DNA of 11,398 nucleotides. It comes from JAXDLK01 sp034666665 (lineage in GTDB: Bacteria; Desulfobacterota; Binatia; JACPRU01). The stretch is from the NCBI GenBank assembly GCA_034666665.1, contig JAXDLK010000160.1:1-11398 (forward strand), written 5' to 3'. The notes beneath the pieces are model-generated. The model ran no database searches. It was not told the DNA's origin and worked only from the letters and a program-made list of their open reading frames with translations. The first letter of the stretch is position 1; each line of letters begins with the position of its first letter. Positions 1 to 6,520 of this stretch are shown in pieces. Position numbers and translations under genes: made by a program.

Positions 1-205
1 ATTCCGGGATCACCCCCACGACCTCGCCGCCGCGTGCGAGCGCCGCGTCGGCGAGTACACCCATGAGGCCGACGCGGCCGCCGCCGTAGACGATCCGGAC
101 GGCGCGCTCGGCGAGGAGCTCCCCCAGCCGCGCGGCGGCGGCGCGGTGCTCCTCCTCGACTCGCGAGGACGAGCCGCAGAAGACGCAGACGGCGCGGAGG
201 TCCAT
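1..205 (-). CDS. LOG-family (TIGR00730) nucleotide-binding protein, N-terminal part
   Basis: This is the first 68 codons of a gene that runs off the left edge. The protein opens with a Rossmann-type strand and the motif VCVFCGSS (residues 6-13), followed by VYGGGRVGLMG (39-49) and GEVVGVIPE (60-68). That order is characteristic of the LOG/YgdH/TIGR00730 family, whose studied members hydrolyse nucleoside 5'-monophosphates (including cytokinin ribotides) to free base and ribose 5-phosphate in the cytoplasm. The family's catalytic PGGxGTxxE motif would lie beyond the window, so activity cannot be judged. Full members are usually near 190 aa. The ATG lies 10 nt after the stop of the upstream M28 peptidase gene, so the two are probably co-transcribed. 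No strong Shine-Dalgarno sequence is visible. The family call is firm; the substrate is unknown. Confidence 0.85.
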   Translation of the reverse strand, partial: MDLRAVCVFCGSSSRVEEEHRAAAARLGELLAERAVRIVYGGGRVGLMGVLADAALARGGEVVGVIPE

Positions 206-215
206 CGGCGTCGGT

Positions 216-1787
216 TCAGTCCGCCGGCCGCGCAGCCGGCGGGCGATGGAATTCCGCTCCGGGCTTCCATTCGGGCACCCCCTGCCGCGTCGCAACCTCG
301 CGGCCGACGTCGAAGAGGAGATCCAGGTCCTCGATCGCGCCGGCGAGATCCCAGTCCTCGCGAACCACGTCGGACGGCTTGTGGTAGTCCTCGGCGACGT
401 ACCGCTTGCGCTCGGCGAGGCCCCAGCCCGGCGGTTTGCCGATGAAGTCGACGCCCGGCTCGAGATGGATGGCGGGCACGCCTTTCTTCGCCAGGCTGAA
501 GTGGTCGGATCGGAAGAAGTAACCTTTCTCCGGCTCGGGATCGCCGACGACGCGCCGGCGCCGTCGTCTCGCGGCGCGCTCGACGAGATCATCCGCGGTG
601 GAGAGGCCACGGCCGATCAGCACCACGTCCGTCGTTCGCCCGTGCACGTTCATGCCGTCCAGGTTGATCGCCGCCACGGTGCTCGCGAGCGGCGCCGCGG
701 GGTGTTCCGCGTAGTAGCGGGACCCGAGGAGGCCCTGCTCCTCGGCCGTGGTCGTGAGGAAGAGGACGGACCGAGGCGAGGGTCGTCCGAGGTCGACGAA
801 CGCGCGCGCGAGCTCGAGCAGCCCGGCCACGCCGGACGCATTGTCGACCGCCCCTGCGAAGACTTTCCCGTCGCGAACGCCGAAGTGATCCCAGTGCGCC
901 ATGTAGACGATGTGCTCACGAGACCGCTCGGCGTCGCTTCCGGCGATCCGGCCGATCAGGTTCGCGGAGTCGACGTTCCGGAAGCGGCTGCGGACGTGGA
1001 TCCGCGCGCGGATTCCGAGCGGCAGCGCGCGGAAGCCGGGCGTCGCCGCCGCCTTCTCAAGCGATGCAAGCTCCCGGCCGGCGAGCGCGACGACGTGCTC
1101 CGCCTCGGCGCGCGAGATCCAGCCCTCGACCGCGAGCCGCCGGTCCGCCGGATCGCGCCCGCGGAGATCGAACTGCTCTCCCGTCCACCCGCCGCGAACG
1201 ACCTCCCACGGGTATCCGGCGGTGTCCGTGCGATGGACGATCAGGCACGCGACGGCGCCGGCCGCGGCCGCCTTCTCGAGCTTGTACGTCCAGCGGCCGT
1301 AGTACGTGAGCGCGCCGTCGCGGAACTTGCCTTCCACGGGCGGATCACCGACCAGGACCATGAGGACTTTGCCGTGGACGTCGACGCCGGCGAAGTCGTC
1401 CCAGTCGTACTCGGGGGCGGCGATGCCGTACCCGGCAAAGACGACGGGCGCGTCGACGCTCACCTGGGGCTCGAGCCGCTTCGTCCAGGCGACAAACTCC
1501 TCGCCGTAGCGCGGCGCAAGGGACTCTTTGCCGTCGAGGAACGACAGCCTCATTGCCGGATCGGGCGTGATGCCGACGAGCGGCACCGGCTGGCGATAGC
1601 CGCCGCCGGGTGCACCGGGAGAGAGCCCGATCTCGCGGAACTTGGCTTCGAGGTAGTCGATCGTGCGCTTCTCGCCGCGGCTCCCAGGCGCTCTTCCTTC
1701 GAAGCCCGGCGAGGACAGGGTGCGGATGGTTTGCAGCAGCCGCTCGGCGAGCGCACGTGTGCTCTGAAAGCCTACGATCACGTGCAC
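216..1787 (-). CDS. Secreted M28-family zinc metallopeptidase with PA-like insert
   Basis: This is a 523-aa di-zinc aminopeptidase-like protein of peptidase family M28. Numbered from the GTG at 1787, the expected metal ligands are all present: H298 (in HWD, 298-300), D315 (AVDNASG), E350 beside the catalytic base E349 (TTAEEQGLLGS), D377 (INLDGMN) and H469 (DYHKPSD). An SDH motif lies at 427-429. Residues about 110-185 (FAGYGIAAPEYDWDDF, GKVLMVLVGDPP) resemble the PA-like insert of extracellular M28 enzymes. Such enzymes release N-terminal residues from peptides outside the cytoplasm. The reading frame stays open upstream of 1787 and encodes a textbook hydrophobic signal peptide (core IVLTTILAATAALAG), so the real start is probably near the CTG at 1868 or the ATT at 1856. 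I kept the first standard start codon. A run of six arginines at 407-412 is odd. The next gene starts 10 nt downstream. Peptidase specificity is not predictable. Confidence 0.9.
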   Translation of the reverse strand: MHVIVGFQSTRALAERLLQTIRTLSSPGFEGRAPGSRGEKRTIDYLEAKFREIGLSPGAPGGGYRQPVPLVGITPDPAMRLSFLDGKESLAPRYGEEFVAWTKRLEPQVSVDAPVVFAGYGIAAPEYDWDDFAGVDVHGKVLMVLVGDPPVEGKFRDGALTYYGRWTYKLEKAAAAGAVACLIVHRTDTAGYPWEVVRGGWTGEQFDLRGRDPADRRLAVEGWISRAEAEHVVALAGRELASLEKAAATPGFRALPLGIRARIHVRSRFRNVDSANLIGRIAGSDAERSREHIVYMAHWDHFGVRDGKVFAGAVDNASGVAGLLELARAFVDLGRPSPRSVLFLTTTAEEQGLLGSRYYAEHPAAPLASTVAAINLDGMNVHGRTTDVVLIGRGLSTADDLVERAARRRRRRVVGDPEPEKGYFFRSDHFSLAKKGVPAIHLEPGVDFIGKPPGWGLAERKRYVAEDYHKPSDVVREDWDLAGAIEDLDLLFDVGREVATRQGVPEWKPGAEFHRPPAARPAD

Positions 1788-1944
1788 GGTATCGGATACG
1801 CGGGCGCCGTGTCCGGCGAGCGCGGCGGTCGCAGCGAGGATCGTCGTTAGGACAATGGGGGCGCGCAGAGCGGCGGAGTCTCGCTGGAGTCTCCGCCCGA
1901 ATCAACCTAGAAACGGGGACGTTGCGGCCTGGAGTGGCCTCCAA

Positions 1945-1962
1945 TCGTCCGGGGTCGGACGA
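1945..1962. promoter_or_regulatory. 7-bp perfect inverted repeat in the divergent M28/paaK gap
   Basis: TCGTCCG, a 4-nt spacer GGGT, then CGGACGA form a perfect inverted repeat whose right edge is 43 nt before the paaK ATG. It lies between two divergently transcribed genes, where an operator would be expected. It could equally be a small RNA hairpin in the paaK leader. In GC-rich DNA a 7-bp repeat also arises by chance, and no convincing -35/-10 pair was found beside it. Confidence 0.3.
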
Positions 1963-2005
1963 ACCGCAGATCTTCCGTGATGGAGGGCCGCAACGTCTCG
2001 CGCCT

Positions 2006-3319
2006 ATGATCTGGAACCGCGACATCGAGACCATGTCCCGCGCGGCTCTTGCGGAGCTGCAGGCGGAGCGGCTCCGCTCGACGGTCGATCGCGTGTACCG
2101 GAACGTGCCCTTCTATCGCGACCGCTTCGACCGCGCCGGAGTCGCTCCCGGAGACGTTCGCGAGGTCGAAGACCTGTCGCGCCTGCCGTTCACGCGCAAG
2201 ACGGACTTCCGGGATCAGTACCCGTTCGGCCTCTTCGCGGTGCCGCGGGAAGACGTCGTCCGCGTGCACGCGTCGTCCGGCACGACCGGAAAGCCGACGA
2301 TCGTCGGCTACACGCGCGCCGACCTCGAGACCTGGGCGGAGGTGTGTGCTCGGTCGCTCGCCGCCGCCGGCGCGGTACCTGGCGACGTGTTCCAGAACGC
2401 CTACGGCTACGGCCTCTTCACCGGCGGGCTCGGCATGCACTACGGCGGCGAGCGGATGGGCCTCACGGTGATTCCGGTGTCCGCCGGGAACACCGAGCGA
2501 CAGATCCTGTTGCTGCAGGACCTCCGGCCGCGAATCTTCGCCTGCACACCGTCCTACGCGCTGGCGCTCGCCGAAGCGCTCGCCGAGCGCGGCATCGACG
2601 CGACCGGTCTCGGCCTCGCGACGCTGATTCTCGGCGCCGAGCCCTGGACCGAGGAAATGCGCGGCCGGATCGAGGCCGCGTTCGCTGCGCACGCGGTGAA
2701 CATCTACGGACTCTCCGAGGTGATCGGCCCCGGCGTCTCCTGCGAGTGCGTCGAGGTGAAGCACGGCTCCCACGTGTTCGAGGATCACTTTCTCCCGGAG
2801 ATCGTCGATCCGGAGACGGGCGAGCCGAAGGCGCCGGGCGAGATCGGCGAGCTGGTCCTGACCTCGCTCACCAAGGAGGCGCTGCCGATCGTCCGCTACC
2901 GGACGGGCGACCTCTGCTCTCTCGACCTGGAGCCCTGCGCCTGCGGGCGCACGCTCGCGCGGATGAGCCGGATCGTCGGGCGTGCGGACGACATGCTGAT
3001 CATCCGCGGCGTGAACCTCTTCCCGACGCAGGTCGAGGCGGTGCTCGTCGAGTTTGCCGACCTCTCGCCCCACTACCGCCTGCTCGTCCGTCGCGAGGGC
3101 GAGCTCGACGCGATCGCGATCGAGGTGGAGGTGACGGCGGAGCTCCACGGCCGTGCCGCGGAGAGCGGCCTCGAGCCGCTGCGGCGCGACATCGGCCGCA
3201 GGCTCGCGGGGGTGACGATGCTGACGAACGTGGACATCCGATTCGTCGCGCCGGGCACGTTGCCGCGGAGCGAGGGCGGGAAGCTCCGCCGCGTCGTCGA
3301 CGAGCGAAAGCCGAGTTAG
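2006..3319 (+). CDS. paaK: Phenylacetate-CoA ligase (PaaK family)
   Basis: This 437-aa adenylate-forming enzyme should convert phenylacetate, ATP and CoA to phenylacetyl-CoA, AMP and pyrophosphate in the cytoplasm, the entry step of aerobic phenylacetate degradation. Visible motifs are the family opening (MIWNRDIETMSR), the phosphate-binding loop SSGTTGKP (90-97), the NAYGYGLFTGG block (131-141), the YGLSEVIGPG block (234-243), RYRTGD (297-302), GRADDMLIIRG (325-335) and the C-terminal EGGK with candidate catalytic lysine K426. Two cysteine pairs (C246/C248 and C311/C313) are seen. Length and opening match the family, so I chose the ATG at 2006, although the frame is open far upstream. The only purine-rich stretch before it (GGAGGG at 1982) is too far away to be a good ribosome site. 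No other paa genes are in the window, so the true substrate could be another aryl acid. The minus-strand neighbour is convergent, with hairpins between the two. Confidence 0.92.
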   Translation: MIWNRDIETMSRAALAELQAERLRSTVDRVYRNVPFYRDRFDRAGVAPGDVREVEDLSRLPFTRKTDFRDQYPFGLFAVPREDVVRVHASSGTTGKPTIVGYTRADLETWAEVCARSLAAAGAVPGDVFQNAYGYGLFTGGLGMHYGGERMGLTVIPVSAGNTERQILLLQDLRPRIFACTPSYALALAEALAERGIDATGLGLATLILGAEPWTEEMRGRIEAAFAAHAVNIYGLSEVIGPGVSCECVEVKHGSHVFEDHFLPEIVDPETGEPKAPGEIGELVLTSLTKEALPIVRYRTGDLCSLDLEPCACGRTLARMSRIVGRADDMLIIRGVNLFPTQVEAVLVEFADLSPHYRLLVRREGELDAIAIEVEVTAELHGRAAESGLEPLRRDIGRRLAGVTMLTNVDIRFVAPGTLPRSEGGKLRRVVDERKPS

Positions 3320-3335
3320 CGGTTGAATTGGCACC

Positions 3336-3364
3336 CCCTCTCCCCCGTCCTCAGGGGGAGAGGG
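3336..3364 (+). terminator. Strong hairpin after paaK (11-bp stem), terminator-like
   Basis: CCCTCTCCCCC (3336-3346), a 7-nt loop and GGGGGAGAGGG (3354-3364) form a perfect 11-bp stem beginning 17 nt after the paaK stop. An alternative 12-bp stem pairs 3333-3344 with 3368-3379. No T-run follows, so it may protect the mRNA 3' end or act with Rho rather than be a classic intrinsic terminator. The motif belongs to the palindrome family also seen at 3417-3439 and 4674-4717. Confidence 0.55.
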
Positions 3365-3416
3365 TTAGGGAGAGGGGGTTGCCGCGTTGAGCCCCTCTCC
3401 CGGCGCCTGCGCGCCG

Positions 3417-3439
3417 ACCTCTCCCCTCTGGGGAGAGGT
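3417..3439 (-). terminator. Strong hairpin after the diiron-protein gene (10-bp stem)
   Basis: ACCTCTCCCC, the 3-nt loop TCT and GGGGAGAGGT give a perfect 10-bp stem-loop starting 16 nt past the minus-strand stop codon at 3456. With the hairpin at 3336-3364 it separates two convergent genes. A shorter GC hairpin (GGCGC/GCGCC, 3402-3415) lies between them. There is no T-tract on either strand, so the termination role is inferred from position and stem strength only. Confidence 0.55.
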
Positions 3440-3455
3440 GAGAGAGGGACGGTCG

Positions 3456-4187
3456 TCAGGCGGCGCGGCCGTGGGTTTCGCGCACGACCTGTGCGAGATC
3501 GCGGAGCGCTCGCCCGCCGTCGCCGCGGAACGCCGAGCCGTGCATCACCGCCAGCATGCGCGGCTCGAGCTCGGCGAGACGCGCGAACGTGGCATCGGTG
3601 TACGGGGTGTACGGCATGTCCTTGCCGAAGGCGGTCCCTCGGCTTCCGAGGATCGCCTCCCGAGCCCGCCCAACGATGTCGTCCTCGGTCGCCGGCTCCG
3701 GATCGCCGGGATGGAAGAAGAGATCGGAGCAGAAGAGCGTTCGATCGGTCTCGTCGAAGAAGAGCCCCGCGTCCCAGCAGTGCGGCACGTGCGGCGTCTC
3801 GAGAAAGCGCAGCCGGTGGCGGCCGGTCTCGATCACCTCGCCGTCGGCGAGCATGCGCGGCGCGCGATCGGCGTAGTCGCCGAGCATCACCAGCGAACCG
3901 ATCAAGCCCGCGACCGCCTGCGCCTCGGGTGCGATCCCCAGGAAGGAGTTCAGCGCGCCGCACTCGTCCGGCTCGAAGTGGCTGTAGCCGATCCAGCGGA
4001 GCGTCGCCGGGTCAATCACCCGCGCGATCGCCTCGCGCGTCTGCGGGAAGAGCTTGCGGAGCCCCGTGTGCATCAGGAACGGCTCGTCGTCGCGAAGCAG
4101 GAAGCTGTTGAACTGGATGCGAAAGTCGGGCGCGAAGATGGAAATGCGGAAGAGGTCCGGTCCGATCTCGGTGAGCGATGCGTCCAT
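3456..4187 (-). CDS. Stand-alone flavodiiron-like (ODP-type) metallo-beta-lactamase-fold protein
   Basis: This 243-aa metallo-beta-lactamase-fold protein carries the ligand set of the flavodiiron oxygen/NO-reductase domain rather than the zinc-hydrolase HxHxDH motif. The ligands are H70-x-E72-x-D74 (SHFEPDE), H136 (PHVPHCWD), D155 (LFCSDLF) and H216 (VMHGSAF). The spacings of 18 residues from H136 to D155 and 60 from D155 to H216 fit what I recall for flavodiiron proteins. The H that usually ends HxExDH is E75 here. There is no C-terminal flavodoxin domain, so electrons would have to come from a partner, or the protein may be a diiron oxygen or NO sensor or a hydrolase. The start at 4187 has an AAGGAG 6 nt upstream (4194-4199). 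It follows the acetyltransferase stop by 28 nt on the same strand, so the two are probably an operon. Fold and metal site are confident; the reaction is not. Confidence 0.85.
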   Translation of the reverse strand: MDASLTEIGPDLFRISIFAPDFRIQFNSFLLRDDEPFLMHTGLRKLFPQTREAIARVIDPATLRWIGYSHFEPDECGALNSFLGIAPEAQAVAGLIGSLVMLGDYADRAPRMLADGEVIETGRHRLRFLETPHVPHCWDAGLFFDETDRTLFCSDLFFHPGDPEPATEDDIVGRAREAILGSRGTAFGKDMPYTPYTDATFARLAELEPRMLAVMHGSAFRGDGGRALRDLAQVVRETHGRAA

Positions 4188-4215
4188 GCGAGTCTCCTTC
4201 CCTCCGCCGCGGTCG

Positions 4216-5175
4216 TCAGCGGAGATCGTCGAGCACGAGCGCATCCTCGCGATCGTATGCGATCTCGTTCGGGCGATGCATCGTGACTCCTTGGATGATC
4301 GTGCGGAAGCCGCGCCCGAGGAGCGTGCGGTACGCGGCGTGGCGAGCGGTGCTGACGCCGGCGACGAGCTGCGACGCGCCGTTCGACGCGGCGAAGGTCT
4401 CGCAGGCGGAGAGAAGTCGCTCGAAGGTTGCCGTGGCCTCGCTCCCCGGGCGAACGGCGGCGAACTTGAGGTAGGCGTTGCCGCTCCCGGCCTCGCTGCC
4501 GCGGCCGACGTGACAGACCGCGAAGCCGTCGAGCCGCGACCCGCTCTCGACGAGCACGGTCTCGCCGAGCGACTGATCGGCGACGGCGCGGATCTCCTGC
4601 GAGACGTCGAGGCCGGGGAAGATCTCGTCGGTGACCTCCCGGCACGCGGCGATCACGCCGTCGATGCCGGATACCCTCACCCGGCCTTCGGCCACCCTCT
4701 CCCGGGATGGGAGAGGGACATCGGATGCGGCGCCACCCTCGAGCCGCTTCGCCATCACCGCCGTCAGGAAGCGCGGCCAGAAGCCGAACTTCTGGTAGAG
4801 GCCGACGTGCTTCGTGCTCTGCGGGAAGGTGAAGAGCGCCGCGTGGCGTACGCTCCACTCTTCGAATCGATGCATCGTGACCTCGAGGAGTCGCTGAGCG
4901 ACACCGCGGTTCCAATGCCCCGGATGAACCGTCAGCGGGCCGAAGAAGCCGAAGCTCCCCCAGCGGGTCGCGAAGTTCGAGCCCGCGAGCTCGCCGTCGA
5001 CGTCCGCGGCGAACGCGGAGTCGGGATCCGCTCGCCACCGGGTGCGCACGTAGTCGGCGTCGCCGGCGAAGGCGAGCGGCTCGGGTAAGCCTAGGAACGT
5101 GCCGAACGCGAGACGGAAGACGTGGTCTGCCGGATCGAGGTCGGCGGCGGCGAGCGGGCGGATCGAGACTTCCAC
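4216..5175 (-). CDS. Tandem-domain GNAT-family N-acetyltransferase
   Basis: This 319-aa protein appears to hold two GNAT-like domains. The first (about residues 1-145) starts VSIRPLAAADL and has the acetyl-CoA loop region LTVHPGHWNRGVAQRLL (81-97; RGVA fits the R/QxxGxG/A motif) and YQKFGFWPR (127-135), the usual end of a GNAT fold. The second (about 171-305) has a weaker acetyl-CoA site (VRPGSEATATFERLL) and ends YRTLLGRGFR. The linker at 153-168 is encoded by a palindromic repeat (see 4674-4717). GNAT proteins transfer acetyl groups from acetyl-CoA to amines; the acceptor is unknown. The start is uncertain. The GTG at 5175 matches where the fold begins and leaves 40 nt to the divergent protease gene, whereas ATGs at 5217 and 5229 would overlap it. 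No clear ribosome site precedes any of the three. The gene is probably co-transcribed with the diiron-protein gene downstream. Confidence 0.82.
   Translation of the reverse strand: MEVSIRPLAAADLDPADHVFRLAFGTFLGLPEPLAFAGDADYVRTRWRADPDSAFAADVDGELAGSNFATRWGSFGFFGPLTVHPGHWNRGVAQRLLEVTMHRFEEWSVRHAALFTFPQSTKHVGLYQKFGFWPRFLTAVMAKRLEGGAASDVPLPSRERVAEGRVRVSGIDGVIAACREVTDEIFPGLDVSQEIRAVADQSLGETVLVESGSRLDGFAVCHVGRGSEAGSGNAYLKFAAVRPGSEATATFERLLSACETFAASNGASQLVAGVSTARHAAYRTLLGRGFRTIIQGVTMHRPNEIAYDREDALVLDDLR
4674..4717. repeat. REP-like palindromic element inside the GNAT coding sequence
   Basis: Two adjacent hairpins lie within the gene: GGCC-TTC-GGCC (4683-4693) and CCCTCTCCC-GGGAT-GGGAGAGGG (4695-4717, 9-bp perfect stem). 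They are preceded by CCCTCACCC. The element is read in frame on the minus strand as VPLPSRERVAEGRVRV, between two folded domains. CGGAT occurs on both sides (4668-4672 and 4722-4726), possibly a short target duplication. The stem sequence is shared with the intergenic cluster at 3333-3448. Confidence 0.65.
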
Positions 5176-5215
5176 GGTCGGTTGGCACCGGCGAACCCGG
5201 GTGGTACCGGATGCC

Positions 5216-6520
5216 ATGACTCGGCCCATCGCGGCAACGGTGGTCGGCGCGGTGAGCCTCGCCTTGCTGTCGATCGCCGCTCTGCCGGACGCCGGTGGGG
5301 CGCCGAGCGGCGAAGACGGCGCCTCGCAGTACCGTCTCTCGCGGGACGAGCACGCGCGCGCGGTCGCGTACTCCCGCTCGCGCTACCGCCTCTACTTCTT
5401 CGGCGCCGCGTACGGGATCGTCATCCTCGCCGGTCTGATCGCCGCGGGCGTGGCGCCCGCGCTCCGCGACGTCGCGCTCGCGGCCTCGCCCCGGGCATGG
5501 GTCCAGGCGATCGTCTACGTGCCTCCCTTGCTGGCGATCCTCGCGGTGTCCGGCCTTCCGCTGGAGGTCCAGCACCATCGGCTCGAGCTCGAGTACGCGC
5601 AGTCGATCCAGGGGTGGGCGTCGTGGTTCGCGGACTGGCTGAAAGGACAGGCGCTGGCGCTGGCGATCGGAACCTTCATGGTCTGGCTCCTCTACGCGAT
5701 CGTGCGCGGCAGCCCGGAGCGGTGGTGGCTCTGGTTCTGGGTCGCGGCGCAGCCGATCATCGTCTTCCTCCTCTTCCTCGAGCCGATCGTCATCGCGCCG
5801 CTCTTCTTTCGCTTCGAGCCGCTCGAGGCCGCCGCGCCGGCGCTGGTCCAGGACATCGAGAAGGTGATCCACCGCGCCGATCTCGACATTCCGCGGAGCC
5901 GGATGTTCGAGATGAAGGCGAGCGAGAAGCTCCGCACGGTGAACGCGTACGTCGCCGGGATCGGCGCCTCGAAGCGCGTCGTCGTCTGGGACACGACGAT
6001 CGAGAAGCTCTCGCGAGAGCAGACGCTCTTCGTCTTCGGTCACGAGCTCGGCCACTACGTGCTCGGGCACATCCCGAGGCTGATCGCGGCATCTGCGGCC
6101 GGGCTCTTCGTGTTCCTGTTCGTCGGTGCGCTCGCCGCCGACTGGCTGCTCGCGCGCTACGGCATCCCGTGGGGGATGCGCGGCCTCGACGACTGGGCGT
6201 CGCTGCCGGTGCTGCTGCTTCTCTTCTCCGTTTTCGGCTTCTTCGCGTCGCCGATCGCGAACGCCTACAGCCGCTCGCTCGAGCGTCAGGCGGACGAGTA
6301 CGGACTCGGTGTGATCGACGGCGTCGTCGCCGATCCTCCGGCCGCGGCGGCATCGGCGTTCCAGGCGCTCGGCGAGATCGTGCTCGCCGATCCGGACCCG
6401 CCGCTGCTGGCGAAGCTCTGGCTCTTCAGTCACCCGCCGATCGCGGAGCGGATCCGCTTCGCGCGCTCGTGGCACGCGACGGCGGCGGCCAGCGGAGAAC
6501 GGGCCGCGCCTACTCGATGA
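5216..6520 (+). CDS. Integral-membrane M48 (Ste24/HtpX-type) zinc metalloprotease
   Basis: This 434-aa membrane protein carries the M48 zinc site: HELGH at 276-280 (ligands H276 and H280, catalytic E277) and the third ligand E356 in LERQADEYG. The late family motif SHPP is at 405-408. Hydrophobic segments are visible at about 6-23, 60-80, 97-113, 146-163, 172-197, 290-309 and 328-346. This layout, with HELGH just before a paired transmembrane region, resembles Ste24/CAAX-type proteases. Bacterial members are thought to act in envelope protein quality control; this one's substrate is unknown. I chose the ATG at 5216 because it opens straight into a signal-anchor-like segment. The upstream frame is open to 5099 but overlaps the divergent acetyltransferase gene. 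There is no strong Shine-Dalgarno sequence. The 3' end overlaps the convergent biotin-carrier gene by 11 bp. Confidence 0.92.
   Translation: MTRPIAATVVGAVSLALLSIAALPDAGGAPSGEDGASQYRLSRDEHARAVAYSRSRYRLYFFGAAYGIVILAGLIAAGVAPALRDVALAASPRAWVQAIVYVPPLLAILAVSGLPLEVQHHRLELEYAQSIQGWASWFADWLKGQALALAIGTFMVWLLYAIVRGSPERWWLWFWVAAQPIIVFLLFLEPIVIAPLFFRFEPLEAAAPALVQDIEKVIHRADLDIPRSRMFEMKASEKLRTVNAYVAGIGASKRVVVWDTTIEKLSREQTLFVFGHELGHYVLGHIPRLIAASAAGLFVFLFVGALAADWLLARYGIPWGMRGLDDWASLPVLLLLFSVFGFFASPIANAYSRSLERQADEYGLGVIDGVVADPPAAAASAFQALGEIVLADPDPPLLAKLWLFSHPPIAERIRFARSWHATAAASGERAAPTR

Larger units (their letters stand above)
3333..3448. repeat. Cluster of CCCTCTCCC/GGGAGAGGG palindromic repeats
   Basis: The 9-mer CCCTCTCCC or its complement occurs at 3336-3344, 3356-3364, 3368-3376 and 3393-3401, with one-base-shifted versions at 3418-3426 and 3430-3438. 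The same 9-mer pair occurs at 4695-4717 inside a coding region. This density and symmetry suggest an interspersed REP-like palindromic element, here as two or more copies filling the gap between convergent genes. I know such CTCTCCC/GGGAGAG palindromes as common intergenic repeats in many GC-rich bacteria, but I cannot name this family. Confidence 0.6.

Noticed and set aside
246..1850. 534-codon plus-strand ORF antisense to the M28 peptidase
   Set aside because: Its translation is low-complexity Arg/Ala/Asp/Glu-rich with no motif, and the opposite strand carries every M28 metal ligand. It is a GC-rich antisense shadow.
1907..3334. 475-codon ORF antisense to paaK
   Set aside because: The plus strand has the full set of adenylation motifs. 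The antisense product is rich in Arg, Asp, Glu and His with no recognisable domain.
3333..3448. CRISPR array from the repeated CCCTCTCCC units
   Set aside because: Unit spacing is irregular, the units are palindromic arms of 9 bp, there are no spacers of uniform length, and no cas genes are present.
4073..6475. 800-codon minus-strand ORF across the acetyltransferase and M48 protease
   Set aside because: Very long, but arginine-rich and motif-free. It runs antisense to a protease with HELGH and in another frame of a GNAT gene, so it is a composition artefact.
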